From Piscirickettsiaceae bacterium (GTDB taxonomy: Bacteria > Pseudomonadota > Gammaproteobacteria > Nitrosococcales > Methylophagaceae), in contig JABSQO010000006.1 of assembly GCA_013215775.1 (NCBI GenBank), positions 1 through 64,000 on the forward strand: a DNA stretch of 64,000 nucleotides, written 5' to 3'. Below, in pieces: positions 24,603 through 34,540 of this stretch. The notes below the pieces were generated by a model. It had not been told where the DNA came from and searched no databases. It saw only the letters and a list, made by a program, of their open reading frames with translations. The first letter of the stretch is position 1, and the number at the start of each line of letters is the position of its first letter. The position numbers were made by a program, and so were the translations under genes.

Positions 24603-24678
24603 TGGCAGGCCAGGAGGGAATCGAACCCCCAACCTACGGTTTTGGAGACCGTCGCTCTGCCAATTGAGCTACTGGCCT
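24603..24678 (-). tRNA. tRNA-Trp (CCA anticodon)
   Basis: The gene is 76 bases with encoded 3' CCA. The acceptor stem AGGCCAG pairs perfectly with CTGGCCT. The anticodon stem ACGGT/ACCGT carries loop CTCCAAA, giving anticodon CCA. The T-loop TTCGATT is intact. It is located between tufB and secE as in many gammaproteobacteria. Confidence 0.97.
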
Positions 24679-24739
24679 AACACATACACTTTAAAGCTAG
24701 ACGAGGATTCCAAAAAGTCCTCAACCCTTTTTTTACTCT

Positions 24740-25930
24740 TTACTCAGTAATCTTACTAACGACGCCGGCACCGACTGTACGGCCACCTTCACGAATAGCA
24801 AAACGTAATCCTTCTTCCATCGCAATCGGTGCGATCAAAGTTACGTCCATTTTAACATTGTCACCAGGCATTACCATTTCAATACCTGCTGGTAAATCAC
24901 ATGCGCCGGTAACGTCTGTTGTACGGAAGTAGAACTGTGGACGATAACCATTAAAGAATGGTGTATGTCGACCACCTTCGTCTTTCGACAAGATGTAAAC
25001 TTCTGCATCAAAACGGGTGTGTGGATTAATTGATCCAACGTGCGCTAATACTTGACCGCGGTCAACGTCTTCACGCTTAGTACCACGTAACAATACACCT
25101 ACGTTGTCGCCCGCCATACCTTCATCAAGTAATTTACGGAACATTTCAACACCGGTACATGTCGTCTTCGCTGTTTCTTTAATACCAACGATTTCAAGCT
25201 CTTCACCAACTTTAACAATTCCGCGCTCGATACGACCAGTTACAACAGTTCCACGACCAGAAATTGAGAATACGTCTTCAATCGGCATCAGGAACGGTCC
25301 ATCAATCGCACGAACAGGTTCTGGGAAGTAGCTGTCCATCGCTTCACCTAATCTGACGATAGACGGTACACCAATTTCACTGGTGTCACCTTCTAAGGCT
25401 TTAAGCGCACTACCCACAATAATAGGAGTGTCATCACCAGGGAAGTCATATTTGTCTAATAACTCACGAATTTCCATTTCAACAAGTTCGATAAGTTCTT
25501 CATCATCAACCATGTCGGCTTTATTCATGAATACGATAATGTAAGGAACACCTACTTGACGTGATAATAGGATGTGCTCACGTGTTTGTGGCATTGGCCC
25601 GTCTGCTGCGTTAACAACTAAGATAGCGCCGTCCATTTGTGCCGCACCGGTGATCATGTTTTTAACGTAATCAGCATGGCCTGGGCAATCTACGTGGGCG
25701 TAGTGACGATTTGCCGTTTCATATTCAACATGTGATGTTGAGATGGTAATGCCACGCTCTCTTTCTTCTGGTGCATTATCAATGTCAGCAAATGATTTTA
25801 CTTCTCCACCTTGAGCTTCTGCCATTACTTTTGTAATCGCTGCTGTCAATGTCGTCTTACCATGATCTACGTGACCAATCGTGCCCACATTTACATGTGG
25901 CTTATTACGCTCAAATTTTTCTTTAGCCAT
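24740..25930 (-). CDS. tufB: Elongation factor Tu (copy 2)
   Basis: This second EF-Tu gene encodes the same 396 residues as the copy at 8294-9484. I use the ATG at 25930 ([14 protein letters not shown]), preceded by a GGGGAG Shine-Dalgarno. The frame stays open six more codons upstream, but that extension is not part of EF-Tu. It lies downstream of a tRNA-Tyr/Gly/Thr cluster, the standard tufB setting. By eye, the only base difference from tufA is a silent change at 25598 (GGG versus GGT for Gly), a sign of recent gene conversion. Confidence 0.99.
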   Translation of the reverse strand: MAKEKFERNKPHVNVGTIGHVDHGKTTLTAAITKVMAEAQGGEVKSFADIDNAPEERERGITISTSHVEYETANRHYAHVDCPGHADYVKNMITGAAQMDGAILVVNAADGPMPQTREHILLSRQVGVPYIIVFMNKADMVDDEELIELVEMEIRELLDKYDFPGDDTPIIVGSALKALEGDTSEIGVPSIVRLGEAMDSYFPEPVRAIDGPFLMPIEDVFSISGRGTVVTGRIERGIVKVGEELEIVGIKETAKTTCTGVEMFRKLLDEGMAGDNVGVLLRGTKREDVDRGQVLAHVGSINPHTRFDAEVYILSKDEGGRHTPFFNGYRPQFYFRTTDVTGACDLPAGIEMVMPGDNVKMDVTLIAPIAMEEGLRFAIREGGRTVGAGVVSKITE

Positions 25931-26013
25931 GACCCGTCTCCCCGTCACTATTATTTAGCTATAACAAAAACAAACAAGACAAGAAAATACTTGCCCAATC
26001 AAAATACAAATTG

Positions 26014-26089
26014 TGGAGCCCACAATCAGAATCGAACTGATGACCTCATCCTTACCATGGATGCGCTCTACCAACTGAGCTATGCGGGC
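26014..26089 (-). tRNA. tRNA-Thr (GGT anticodon)
   Basis: The gene is 76 bases with encoded CCA. The anticodon stem CATCC/GGATG holds loop ATGGTAA, giving anticodon GGT. The acceptor stem GCCCGCA pairs with TGTGGGC with one G-T pair. It is the last tRNA of the cluster before tufB, matching thrT of E. coli. Confidence 0.96.
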
Positions 26090-26106
26090 CTTATCCAAAG
26101 CAAAAA

Positions 26107-26180
26107 TGGAGCGGGTGATGGGAATCGAACCCACGTGATCAGCTTGGAAGGCTGGAGTTCTACCATTGAACTACACCCGC
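26107..26180 (-). tRNA. tRNA-Gly (TCC anticodon)
   Basis: The gene is 74 bases with encoded CCA. The acceptor GCGGGTG pairs with CACCCGC. The anticodon loop CTTCCAA gives TCC. The first anticodon-stem pair (27-43) is C opposite A, which is unusual because E. coli glyT has T-A there. The T stem GTGGG/CCCAT has one G-T pair. It corresponds to glyT in the cluster. Confidence 0.95.
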
Positions 26181-26220
26181 AAACACAATTTAACTCTTTA
26201 TAATACACTCATTATTTAAA

Positions 26221-26305
26221 TGGTGGAGGGGGGAGGATTTGAACCTCCGAAGGCTGAGCCGTCAGATTTACAGTCTGATCCCTTTGACCACTCGGGAACC
26301 CCTCC
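26221..26305 (-). tRNA. tRNA-Tyr (GTA anticodon)
   Basis: This class II tRNA is 85 bases long with a long variable arm and encoded CCA. The anticodon loop CTGTAAA gives GTA. The acceptor begins GGAGGGG and pairs with CCCCTCC. It is the first gene of the tRNA-tufB transcription unit, matching tyrU. Confidence 0.96.
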
Positions 26306-26320
26306 ACTACAAAGCCGGCC

Positions 26321-26350
26321 ATTTTGCAGTAATACACCACTCCTTGTCAA
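26321..26350 (-). promoter_or_regulatory. Predicted sigma-70 promoter of the tRNA-tufB operon
   Basis: On the minus strand a perfect TTGACA (26345-26350) is followed after 18 bases by CAAAAT (26321-26326). The stretch right after it is GC-rich (GGCCGGC), the discriminator type of stringently controlled stable-RNA promoters. It points into tRNA-Tyr about 15 bases on. The remainder of the 193-base gap up to hslV holds the divergent hslV promoter region. Confidence 0.65.
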
Positions 26351-26498
26351 CAATAAAGTTAGCCAAAGAATCTAGCTGTGGATTAGAGTGACTAATCCCA
26401 TATCTATATAAAGGTATCTCTGAATTATCACTGCGCTTGAAAACAGCACATAGTATACTACTCTGCGCTTTAGCACATTATTATGTAGGAGTTTAATT

Positions 26499-27044
26499 AT
26501 GGAGCAGTACCGCGGTACTACGATCCTATCTTATCGCCGTAACGGCAAAGTAGTTATTGGTGGAGATGGCCAAGTCAGTATGGGCAATACGGTGATGAAA
26601 AGTAACGCCCGTAAAGTACGTCGTTTATACCATGACAAAGTCATTGCAGGCTTCGCAGGCGGCACCGCTGACGCGTTTACTTTATTTGAACGTTTTGAAG
26701 CCAAACTCGAAAAACATCAGGGTAATCTCACTCGAAGTGCACTTGAGTTAGCAAAAGACTGGCGTACTGACCGCATGATGCGAAAACTAGATGCATTACT
26801 AGCTGTTGCTGATAGCCAATCATCACTCATTATTACGGGTAATGGCGATGTTATTGAACCAGAGAATGGCTTAATGGCTATTGGCTCTGGCGGTCCTTTT
26901 GCCCAATCAGCAGCAACAGCATTATTTCAAAACACCGATTTAAGCGCCCAAGATATTGTCGAAAAAAGCCTTAATATTGCCGCGGACATTTGTATTTACA
27001 CCAATCACAATCTCACCATCGAAACCTTAGACAGCGAGTCGTAA
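26499..27044 (+). CDS. hslV: ATP-dependent protease HslVU, peptidase subunit HslV (ClpQ)
   Basis: HslV is the threonine peptidase of the HslVU (ClpQY) proteasome-like protease. It has 181 residues. After removal of a six-residue leader (MEQYRG) the catalytic N-terminal Thr-Thr is exposed. The conserved [14 protein letters not shown] segment follows. A GGAG-type Shine-Dalgarno (TAGGAG) lies about 8 bases upstream. A CTTGAAA at 26436-26442 resembles a heat-shock sigma-32 -35 element, but no convincing -10 follows. It is followed after 9 bases by hslU. Confidence 0.97.
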   Translation: MEQYRGTTILSYRRNGKVVIGGDGQVSMGNTVMKSNARKVRRLYHDKVIAGFAGGTADAFTLFERFEAKLEKHQGNLTRSALELAKDWRTDRMMRKLDALLAVADSQSSLIITGNGDVIEPENGLMAIGSGGPFAQSAATALFQNTDLSAQDIVEKSLNIAADICIYTNHNLTIETLDSES

Positions 27045-27053
27045 CAGATCACT

Positions 27054-28376
27054 ATGCAAGCATTAACACCCAAGCAAATTGTTCAAGAATTAGATAAACA
27101 TATTGTTGGCCAACAAGCGGCTAAAAAAGCCGTTGCGATTGCCTTACGTAATCGCTGGCGCCGTAAACAATTATCAGCTGAACTGCAACAAGAAATTACC
27201 CCAAAAAATATCTTGATGATCGGCCCAACAGGTGTGGGTAAAACTGAGATAGCACGCCGCTTAGCCTCTTTAGCTAACGCGCCTTTTATTAAAATTGAGG
27301 CGACTAAGTTTACTGAAGTCGGTTATGTCGGCCGTGATGTTGAATCGATTATTCGTGATCTTGCTGAAATGGCAATGAAAATGTTGCGCGAGAATGCAGT
27401 TGAAGCGGTAAAAACACGCGCTGAAGATGCCGCTGAAGATCGTATTTTAGATGCACTACTCCGCCCTGCTCGCGATCAAGTCCAAACAGAAGATGATTCA
27501 GCAACACGTCAACGTTTCCGTAAAATGTTACGTGAAGGAAAATTGGATGATCGTGAGATTGAATTAGAACTCAATGTACCCAGCGTCGGTGTTGAAATCA
27601 TGTCACCACCTGGTATGGAAGAAATGACCACTCAGTTACAAGAGATGTTCCAAAATATGGGGTCTTCACGCACTACTACTCGCAAACTCACTGTTGCTAA
27701 AGCATTGCGTGCATTATCAGAAGAGGAAGCGACTAAGCTAATTAATGAAGAAGATTTAAAAGCGCAAGTTATTGAATCTGTCGAACAAGATGGCATCGTA
27801 TTTCTAGATGAAATTGATAAAATCACCCATCGCAGTGAAGGTGGTAATGGTGCTGATGTATCTCGTGCTGGAGTACAGCGTGACCTACTGCCTTTAGTGG
27901 AAGGGAGTACAGTCTCCACAAAATACGGTATGTTAAAAACAGATCATATTCTGTTTATTGCCTCCGGTGCATTTCATCTCAGCAAGCCATCCGATCTGAT
28001 TCCTGAATTACAAGGTCGTCTTCCAATTCGAGTTGAATTAGATGCTTTAGGTGCTGATGAGTTTGTTCGTATTCTGACTGAACCAGATGCTTCTCTCACC
28101 GAACAATATATCGCCTTATTAAATACTGAAGGTTCCCACTTAACATTCAGTGAAGATGGCATACAACGTATTGCCGAGTTAGCATTTCAAGTCAATGAAC
28201 AAACTGAAAATATTGGTGCTCGTCGCCTACATACTATGCTGGAAAAATTACTTGAAGATATTTCTTTTAACACCGCAGAAGATGACGCCACAGAGATCAC
28301 TATTGATGCCGATTATGTTAATCAACAATTATCCATTTTAGTCGAAGACGAAGATCTTTCTCGTTATATTCTGTAA
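27054..28376 (+). CDS. hslU: ATP-dependent protease HslVU, ATPase subunit HslU (ClpY)
   Basis: This AAA+ unfoldase feeds substrates to HslV. It has 440 residues. Walker A is GPTGVGKTE (about residues 58-66), the pore motif GYVGRDVES follows near residue 90, Walker B is [10 protein letters not shown] near residue 245, and the C-terminal tail ends LSRYIL, which inserts into HslV. The hslVU pair is complete. Confidence 0.98.
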   Translation: MQALTPKQIVQELDKHIVGQQAAKKAVAIALRNRWRRKQLSAELQQEITPKNILMIGPTGVGKTEIARRLASLANAPFIKIEATKFTEVGYVGRDVESIIRDLAEMAMKMLRENAVEAVKTRAEDAAEDRILDALLRPARDQVQTEDDSATRQRFRKMLREGKLDDREIELELNVPSVGVEIMSPPGMEEMTTQLQEMFQNMGSSRTTTRKLTVAKALRALSEEEATKLINEEDLKAQVIESVEQDGIVFLDEIDKITHRSEGGNGADVSRAGVQRDLLPLVEGSTVSTKYGMLKTDHILFIASGAFHLSKPSDLIPELQGRLPIRVELDALGADEFVRILTEPDASLTEQYIALLNTEGSHLTFSEDGIQRIAELAFQVNEQTENIGARRLHTMLEKLLEDISFNTAEDDATEITIDADYVNQQLSILVEDEDLSRYIL

Positions 28377-28385
28377 GGTTTACTC

Positions 28386-28745
28386 ATGGCAAATACTAAT
28401 CCTCCTACTGGCATAACTCTGCATAAAAAATCCAAAAGTCTTGAACTTACTTACGGTGATACTAGCTACAATTTATCAGCAGAATATCTCCGTGTGTATT
28501 CACCCTCTGCCGAGGTACAAGGTCATGGTCCGGGGCAAGAGATACTACAAACGAATAAAGAACACGTCGGTATTTCCCAAATTGAACCTGTTGGACATTA
28601 TGCCCTCAAAATTCATTTTGATGATGGTCACAATACCGGCTTGTTTTCATGGGATTATTTATACAAACTATCAACTGAACACGATACACACTGGCAAGAT
28701 TATTTAAATCGGCTTCAACAAGCGGGTTATCAACGACAAAATTAA
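28386..28745 (+). CDS. DUF971 domain protein
   Basis: This is a small soluble protein of 119 residues consisting only of a DUF971 domain, the fold that forms the N-terminal region of gamma-butyrobetaine hydroxylase-type proteins. Conserved pieces are [21 protein letters not shown] and [17 protein letters not shown]. It sits 9 bases after hslU and 10 before ubiE, a placement common in gammaproteobacteria. Its role is unknown to me. Some DUF971 relatives are linked to Fe-S carrier functions, but nothing here proves that. Confidence 0.9.
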   Translation: MANTNPPTGITLHKKSKSLELTYGDTSYNLSAEYLRVYSPSAEVQGHGPGQEILQTNKEHVGISQIEPVGHYALKIHFDDGHNTGLFSWDYLYKLSTEHDTHWQDYLNRLQQAGYQRQN

Positions 28746-28755
28746 GGTTATAAGC

Positions 28756-29502
28756 GTGGAAGACAAAAACACCACTCACTTTGGTTATAAAGAAGTACCC
28801 ACTGCAGACAAGGTCAAACATGTCGCTAGCGTGTTTCATTCGGTTGCAAGCAAATATGACTTGATGAATGATTTAATGTCGATGGGGGTTCACCGTCTAT
28901 GGAAACGATTTACCATTCATACTAGCGGAGTGCGTCGCGGTGCCAAAGTACTTGATATTGCAGGTGGTACCGGTGATTTAGCCTTAAAGTTTTCTAAACT
29001 TGTTGGCACAACTGGCAAAGTGGTCTTGGCAGATATCAATGCCAGCATGCTCAATGTGGGTCGTGACCGTCTGACCGATGAAGGCATTACGGGCAATATT
29101 AACTATGTGCAGGCCAATGCTGAATGCCTACCTTTCCCAGATAACAGTTTTGATTGCATCACTATTGCCTTTGGCTTACGCAATGTAACCGATAAAGATG
29201 CAGCCTTACGTTCAATGTTTCGGGTATTAAAACCCGGTGGCCAATTATTAATATTGGAATTCTCTAAACCTGCCGAATGGTTAGCACCAATTTACGACAC
29301 TTATTCATTCAAACTACTACCCAAAATTGGCAAAATATTTTCTAACGATGAAGAAAGTTATCGCTATTTAGCAGAATCCATTCGCATGCATCCTGATCAA
29401 CAAACATTAAAACAAATGATGGCTAATGCTGGTTTTGAACGCTGCGACTTTAATAATATGAGTGCGGGTATCGTAGCGTTACACAGTGGCTATAAGTTTT
29501 AA
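28756..29502 (+). CDS. ubiE: Ubiquinone/menaquinone C-methyltransferase UbiE
   Basis: This SAM-dependent enzyme methylates the C2 position of the quinone ring. It has 248 residues and begins at a GTG at 28756. Motifs are [30 protein letters not shown], the SAM-binding [12 protein letters not shown] (about residues 69-80) and FGLRNVTDK. It is the first of three contiguous ubiquinone genes (ubiE, ubiJ, ubiB). Confidence 0.98.
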   Translation: MEDKNTTHFGYKEVPTADKVKHVASVFHSVASKYDLMNDLMSMGVHRLWKRFTIHTSGVRRGAKVLDIAGGTGDLALKFSKLVGTTGKVVLADINASMLNVGRDRLTDEGITGNINYVQANAECLPFPDNSFDCITIAFGLRNVTDKDAALRSMFRVLKPGGQLLILEFSKPAEWLAPIYDTYSFKLLPKIGKIFSNDEESYRYLAESIRMHPDQQTLKQMMANAGFERCDFNNMSAGIVALHSGYKF

Positions 29503-29505
29503 TCT

Positions 29506-30096
29506 ATGAGTACCCTTCTCAAACCAATTGAGCTAGCAATCAATGTAGCACTGGCACAAGATCCAGAAACCAAAGCCAAACTTGATCAGTTTGAACAACG
29601 TTGTATCGCCATTCATATTAAAGATTTCAATCAAATCATTACCATGTTGGTCATCGAACAACAGATTCGACTAAGCACTGATTCTGAACAATCTGCCGAC
29701 TTAACCATCACCGCAAATGCGTTGACCTTGATTAAACTAGGCAATAACCCTGACAATCTATTTTCAGCCGAAATCGATATTCATGGTGATGTGCAATTTG
29801 CTAAACAATTACGCGATTTACTAGATGGTTTTGATTTTGATTGGGAAGCACAGCTTGCCAAACTGACAGGCGATACATTAGCTTATCCTATTGCCCATGG
29901 AATAAGACAATTTGCCGCATGGGCTCAAAATACTCATCAATCAATGCAACAAAATATTGCTGAATATTTGCGTGAAGAGATTCGAATATTACCTGATAAA
30001 TCACAAATCAAGGACTATATGAACGACATAGATAAACTACGTGCCGACTTTGATCGTATCGAAGCACGTATTAACAGATTACAAGGCAGTATCTGA
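29506..30096 (+). CDS. ubiJ: Ubiquinone biosynthesis accessory factor UbiJ
   Basis: This SCP2-domain lipid-binding protein is needed for aerobic ubiquinone synthesis; with UbiK it is part of the soluble Ubi complex. It has 196 residues. The SCP2-like fold occupies residues 1-115 ([15 protein letters not shown] is the typical core), and the C-terminal third is helical with a predicted coiled coil. The ORF starts 3 bases after ubiE, and its stop overlaps the ubiB start. Confidence 0.93.
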   Translation: MSTLLKPIELAINVALAQDPETKAKLDQFEQRCIAIHIKDFNQIITMLVIEQQIRLSTDSEQSADLTITANALTLIKLGNNPDNLFSAEIDIHGDVQFAKQLRDLLDGFDFDWEAQLAKLTGDTLAYPIAHGIRQFAAWAQNTHQSMQQNIAEYLREEIRILPDKSQIKDYMNDIDKLRADFDRIEARINRLQGSI

Positions 30097-31766
30097 TGAG
30101 ATTACGACAATTATATCGGCTAGTTCAAATTAATCATGTGTTAGCAAAACACCGTTTAGATGAGTTTATTCAAGCGACCCACTTACTGCGCCCATTACGT
30201 TATTTAAGTTTTTTATCTCCCTACCGCTGGCAGCATCAGGCTGATATCCCTCGTGGTGAACGGTTACGTTTGGCCTTACAAGATCTGGGGCCTATCTTTG
30301 TAAAGTTTGGTCAAATATTATCCACTCGTCGCGATCTATTGCCTGATGATATCGCTGATTCGTTAGCTAAATTACAAGATCAAGTTGAACCCTTTCCTAA
30401 TGAACAAGCATTAGCCCTCATTCAGCAAGCTTATGGTAAACAATCATTAGATGAACTCTTTTCTCATATCGAGGAATCACCCCTTGCCTCAGCATCTATC
30501 GCTCAAGTACATGCTGCTACATTACTGGATGGCTCCGATGTAATCTTAAAAATTGTTCGCCCCAATATTGAACAACAAATTCAACGTGATGTAGAGCTAT
30601 TACATACCTTGGCAGGTTTAGCTGAACGATTCTGGGCTGATGGCAAACGTCTACGTCCTAAAGATGTCGTTGCTGAATTGGAAAAGAATCTATTTGATGA
30701 ATTAGATATGATCCGTGAAGCTGCATCAGCATCGCAACTGCGTCGTAATTTTGCAGATGCCAAATTACTTTATGTTCCTGAAACTAACTGGCAGCTAACT
30801 AAAAGTAAATTATTGGTTCAAGAACGTATTTACGGCATTCCCATTGGCGATATTGAACAATTAAAAGCCAAGAATATTAATCTGGAACGGCTAGCAGAAA
30901 TCGGTGTTGAAATTTTCTTCACCCAAGCCTTCAAACATGGTTTTTTCCATGCAGACATGCATCCTGGCAATATCATGGTCGATGATAGTGATCCAGAAAA
31001 CCCACGTTATATCGCTGTTGATTTTGGCATTATGGGTACACTATCGCCTGATGATCAAAGTTATCTAGCTGATAACTTTCTCGCTTTTTTCAATCATGAT
31101 TATCGTCGTGTCGCAGAGCTTCATGTGCAATCAGGCTGGGTGCCAGAAGATACCCGAATTGAAGAGTTTGAAGCCGCCATTCGCAGTGTTTGTGAACCTA
31201 TTTTTGCTCGGCCATTGAATGAAATATCCTTTGGACAATTATTATTACGACTATTCCAAACGGCCAGTCGCTTTAATATGGAAGTGCAACCACAACTCGT
31301 CTTACTACAAAAAACCTTGCTCAATATTGAAGGTTTAGGTCGCCAACTTTATCCCGAACTCGATCTTTGGAAAACAGCCAAACCCATTCTTGAACAGTGG
31401 ATGCAAGAAAAAATGGGCTGGCAAGCCGCATTAGCCAACTTAAAACAAGAAGTACCTCATTGGGCAGAAACCTTGCCCAAATTGCCTCGACTACTGCATG
31501 ATCTCGGTCAACAAGCTCAAGATGGCAAACTAAAAATGCAGCTATCCTCCCAAGATCTGAAAAAACTACAACAAGAAGTTCGCAATGCGAGTTATCGAAG
31601 TGCCGCAGCCATCAGTGGTGCCGCCTTTGTAATTGGTGCTGCCATCATTAAAGGTTTAGATGGTTATGCTCCATCAATGATTGCTGGTTTACCTGTTTTA
31701 AGTTGGGTGTTTGGTGTGTTAGGTGGTATTTTGCTTTACCTCAGTCTTACAGATAATAATGGATAA
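30096..31766 (+). CDS. ubiB: Ubiquinone biosynthesis regulatory ATPase/kinase-like UbiB
   Basis: This atypical kinase-family ATPase is required for ubiquinone synthesis. It has 556 residues. The family KxGQ region reads [16 protein letters not shown] (about 69-84), followed by ASIAQVHAA (the Ala-rich loop) and the catalytic [13 protein letters not shown] and AVDFGIMG segments near residues 287-313. Two hydrophobic helices at the C-terminus (about 508-550) anchor it in the inner membrane. It closes the ubiE-ubiJ-ubiB run. Confidence 0.97.
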   Translation: MRLRQLYRLVQINHVLAKHRLDEFIQATHLLRPLRYLSFLSPYRWQHQADIPRGERLRLALQDLGPIFVKFGQILSTRRDLLPDDIADSLAKLQDQVEPFPNEQALALIQQAYGKQSLDELFSHIEESPLASASIAQVHAATLLDGSDVILKIVRPNIEQQIQRDVELLHTLAGLAERFWADGKRLRPKDVVAELEKNLFDELDMIREAASASQLRRNFADAKLLYVPETNWQLTKSKLLVQERIYGIPIGDIEQLKAKNINLERLAEIGVEIFFTQAFKHGFFHADMHPGNIMVDDSDPENPRYIAVDFGIMGTLSPDDQSYLADNFLAFFNHDYRRVAELHVQSGWVPEDTRIEEFEAAIRSVCEPIFARPLNEISFGQLLLRLFQTASRFNMEVQPQLVLLQKTLLNIEGLGRQLYPELDLWKTAKPILEQWMQEKMGWQAALANLKQEVPHWAETLPKLPRLLHDLGQQAQDGKLKMQLSSQDLKKLQQEVRNASYRSAAAISGAAFVIGAAIIKGLDGYAPSMIAGLPVLSWVFGVLGGILLYLSLTDNNG

Positions 31767-31768
31767 CC

Positions 31769-32545
31769 ATGTTTAAATTTATAGGTCTTATATTAGGGTT
31801 TTATTTCCTCGGATTTTTCGGTGGCTTTCTAGGCTACTTAATTGGTAGCAGTATTGACCGCGCGAGAGATTATGGACTTGGTGGTATTAACCCATTAGGT
31901 ACTGGGCAACGTAGAGCTGTGTTCCTTGAAACAGTGTTTGTACTGATGGGTAAGTTAGCCAAAGCTGACGGTCATATCTCCAAAGATGAAGTTAACCATG
32001 TTGAACAATTCATCAAACAAATGGGCATGTCCGCAGAGCATCGCTCAGAAGCCATTACCCAATTTACACGTGGCTCCACTGCTGACTTTGATATTACCAA
32101 CACCTTAGATCAATTTATGGCCGCTTGTGGTCACACTTTAAATTTAAAACAAGTGCTATTGATGTACTTGATTGTTATGGCATTAGCAGATGGCAAACTT
32201 GATTCATCTGAACAAGCCTTACTGGAAAAAATTGCCCTACGCTTAGGATACAGCTCAACAGAATTTAAACAATTACTCGATATGGTACTTAACCAATCGC
32301 ACTTTGCCGGTGGTCAAGTTCACTCTGCTACTGCATTAGAAGATGCCTATAAAGCCTTAGGTGTTACCAAAGACAATACCGATCAAGAAATCAAACGAGC
32401 TTATCGCAAACTGATGAGCCAATATCATCCCGACAAATTAATTGGCCAAGGTTTACCGGAAGACATGATTGCCGTTGCTACTAAACAAGCACAAGAAATT
32501 CAAGTAGCCTATGATCTAATTAAGAAACATCGTAATACACATTAA
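31769..32545 (+). CDS. djlA: DjlA-type membrane-anchored DnaJ co-chaperone
   Basis: This protein stimulates DnaK at the inner membrane. It has 258 residues. An N-terminal hydrophobic segment (residues 4-27) contains the glycine-rich GFFGGFLGYLIG dimerisation-like stretch. A central TerB-like helical domain follows (about 55-175), then a C-terminal J domain (about 190-255) with the invariant HPD in YHPDKL. It starts 2 bases after the ubiB stop, so it is likely co-transcribed. Confidence 0.92.
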   Translation: MFKFIGLILGFYFLGFFGGFLGYLIGSSIDRARDYGLGGINPLGTGQRRAVFLETVFVLMGKLAKADGHISKDEVNHVEQFIKQMGMSAEHRSEAITQFTRGSTADFDITNTLDQFMAACGHTLNLKQVLLMYLIVMALADGKLDSSEQALLEKIALRLGYSSTEFKQLLDMVLNQSHFAGGQVHSATALEDAYKALGVTKDNTDQEIKRAYRKLMSQYHPDKLIGQGLPEDMIAVATKQAQEIQVAYDLIKKHRNTH

Positions 32546-32566
32546 TCCAATTGAACATTTCATCTC

Positions 32567-32797
32567 TCAAGTGGCGTTAGCTAACCACGCAGAAATGCTC
32601 GCTACTAAATACGGCACGCTATAGGTAAGAGTTAGTTTAAGATAATCTAGTGATGATGCTCCAAACACCGCATCCCACTGATTGATCAGGTTTAATGCAC
32701 TCCCTACTACTAATGCTACTGCAAACCACTTCCACTGTATGAAGTGGCTCCGTAGTTCTTTATTGTTAAATGGCCGTAGTTGGTCCAAAGCTTTCAT
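32567..32797 (-). CDS. nrtS: NrtS-like nitrate/nitrite transport protein
   Basis: This is a small membrane protein of 76 residues. I use the ATG at 32797 (MKALDQLRPF), with GAGGA upstream, overlapping the hmp 3' end by 32 bases. Two hydrophobic helices (about 21-38 and 50-74) carry the pattern VALVVGSALNLINQWDA and LKLTLTYSVPYLVAS, which I recognise as the NrtS family described from cyanobacteria and marine gammaproteobacteria. Placed right behind hmp, it could export nitrate made from nitric oxide. The family call is from memory of the pattern. Confidence 0.75.
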   Translation of the reverse strand: MKALDQLRPFNNKELRSHFIQWKWFAVALVVGSALNLINQWDAVFGASSLDYLKLTLTYSVPYLVASISAWLANAT

Positions 32798-33953
32798 AAT
32801 GAATGTCTTCCTCTGCAAAGCCTAAGGTCAAATAACACTGTTTTAATGCTAACATAAACGATTTCGGTCCACAAAAATACACTGCGGTATCGCCATCCGC
32901 TTCAAACTCATATTCAGTTAACCATTTATTTAATATGCTGGTATTTAAATAGCCTTGATGATCACCTGCATCACTGTCCATAAAGCTGGTTTTGTAGCGA
33001 AATCCAGTTGCCTTATGAAGCAGAGCTAGTTCTTCTTTACAAATCTGATATTCCTGATCACGCTGGCATTGTATGAACAAAATATCGGCGGCGGGAACAC
33101 TGTTCGCCAATGCCTCGTATAACATGCTAAGTACCGGTGTTATACCTACTCCGCCAGCAATAAAGATATGTTTTTTTGCATTACTATCGAGGTTAAATAC
33201 GCCAGATGGAACTTGAATCAACACTTCTGTGCCTTTCGTACTCTGATGGAGATGATTAGACACTAAACCATTAGTCTCAGATTTTGTGGTGATTCGTAGG
33301 TGATCACACCCTGAGGCTCCAGATAATGAATATTGGCGAATTTGTTCAAATTCTGAATTTTCTGGGCTCACTTTTAAGCCGATATACTGTCCACCTTTAT
33401 ATGCTGGTATACGTCCGTTATCTTTAGGTTTTAAATAGAAAGATTTAACATCAGCTGTTTCAGCCACAATGTCATCAATCACAAATTCGCGAAAACCACG
33501 CCAACCACCGTCAAGCTCTTCGCTCGCTTGATATAAATCCTCTTCGGTATTAATAAAGATATCGGCTAATTGGCCATAGGCTTCTGCCCATGCGGTTAAA
33601 GCGGGATGGTCATCAGGTAAACCTAAAACATCTTGGATGGCGGACAATAAATATTTGCCCACAATAGGATAGTGATCGGGATGAACGCCCAAACTGATAT
33701 GCTTATGGGCAATTCGTTGTACCGCAGGAATCAGTGCTTCCAGATTAGTGAGATTATTGGCATAAGCAAATACAGCATCAGCTAAGGCACGAGACTGATT
33801 ACCATCCTGCTGATTATTGAGATTAAATACATTTTTTAATTCTGGATGAGCTGCAAATAACTTTCCATAAAAATTTTGGGTTATTGTCTGGCCATGTTCC
33901 GCTAATAATGGAATGGTTGACTCTACTGTTTCAATCGTCTGCTGGCTTAACAT
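32766..33953 (-). CDS. hmp: Flavohaemoglobin, nitric oxide dioxygenase
   Basis: This enzyme converts nitric oxide and oxygen to nitrate using NAD(P)H. It has 395 residues from the ATG at 33953 (MLSQQTIETV), chosen because AAGGAT precedes it at good spacing. The globin domain (1-140) keeps Tyr29, Gln53 and the proximal haem ligand His85. The FAD domain has RQYSLSGA, and the NAD domain has GGVGITPVLSML and YFCGPKSFM. It is divergent from nsrR over a predicted NsrR site, and its 3' end overlaps nrtS. Confidence 0.97.
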   Translation of the reverse strand: MLSQQTIETVESTIPLLAEHGQTITQNFYGKLFAAHPELKNVFNLNNQQDGNQSRALADAVFAYANNLTNLEALIPAVQRIAHKHISLGVHPDHYPIVGKYLLSAIQDVLGLPDDHPALTAWAEAYGQLADIFINTEEDLYQASEELDGGWRGFREFVIDDIVAETADVKSFYLKPKDNGRIPAYKGGQYIGLKVSPENSEFEQIRQYSLSGASGCDHLRITTKSETNGLVSNHLHQSTKGTEVLIQVPSGVFNLDSNAKKHIFIAGGVGITPVLSMLYEALANSVPAADILFIQCQRDQEYQICKEELALLHKATGFRYKTSFMDSDAGDHQGYLNTSILNKWLTEYEFEADGDTAVYFCGPKSFMLALKQCYLTLGFAEEDIHYESFGPTTAI

Positions 33954-34006
33954 TGTTGTATCCTTTATCATATTGGCTTAAACATTCTTGTTACATGAAT
34001 CTTTTC

Positions 34007-34029
34007 ATGATGCATTCTACATGTATCTT
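34007..34029. promoter_or_regulatory. Predicted NsrR operator between hmp and nsrR
   Basis: The site has an 11-1-11 dyad layout with half-sites ATGCATT and ATGTAT. Against the enteric NsrR consensus (AANATGCATTT-n-AAATGCATNTT) it matches at most positions, with about four mismatches. It lies about 54 bases from the hmp start and 59 from the nsrR start. A TATAAT for nsrR is at 34047-34052. A second dyad, CATGAA-TCTT-TTCATG (33994-34009), adjoins it. Confidence 0.7.
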
Positions 34030-34087
34030 TTAATTATGCAACTCTTTATAATTTAATTACTCTTAATTTTTAATAGAAGGACATCAC

Positions 34088-34510
34088 ATGCAGTTAACCA
34101 AACACACTGACTTTGCCTTTAGAATATTAATCTATCTCGCGATGATGCAACAGAAACTCACCACGATTCAGAAAATCACCGACAGCTTTGATATCTCTAA
34201 AAGTCATGCAATGAAAATCGTCAATAAATTAGTTCATGCTGGTTGGATAAAGGCAGTACGAGGAAAAAATGGTGGGATCTTATTAGGCTGTGAAGCGAAT
34301 AGAATTTCGCTTAAAGAGGTAATTGAATTAATGGAAAACACCTTAGAGCCTGTCAACTGTGATCATCCACCCTGCCTGATATCAGGGCCCTGCCGGTTGA
34401 GGGGTATTTTAGGCGAAGCTCAGCAACAATACTTAAATTACTTGGCTCCGATGACGCTCGCCAATTTGGTTGATTCTGAAACCAGTAAACTCATAAATGC
34501 AAAGCAATAG
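34088..34510 (+). CDS. nsrR: Nitric oxide-sensing Rrf2 repressor NsrR
   Basis: This Fe-S cluster repressor loses DNA binding when the cluster is nitrosylated. It has 140 residues. The winged-helix part covers residues 1-75. The cluster cysteines are C91, C96 and C102 (CDHPPC then GPC), the same numbering as E. coli NsrR. It is divergent from hmp, its expected main target, and AGAAGGA gives a good ribosome-binding site. Confidence 0.95.
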   Translation: MQLTKHTDFAFRILIYLAMMQQKLTTIQKITDSFDISKSHAMKIVNKLVHAGWIKAVRGKNGGILLGCEANRISLKEVIELMENTLEPVNCDHPPCLISGPCRLRGILGEAQQQYLNYLAPMTLANLVDSETSKLINAKQ

Positions 34511-34540
34511 ACTTAAATATTGGCTTTAGTTTCAGCATCA

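Noticed and set aside
24680..24739. Terminator between tufB and tRNA-Trp (GAGGA and TCCTC arms).
   Set aside because: The stem is only 5 bases with a 10-base loop and no T run follows it.
26436..26459. Heat-shock sigma-32 promoter in front of hslV (CTTGAAA then TATACT).
   Set aside because: The -35-like CTTGAAA is good, but the distance to TATACT is only 11 bases and no CCCCAT-type -10 follows at 13-15 bases. Mentioned in the hslV entry only as a possibility.
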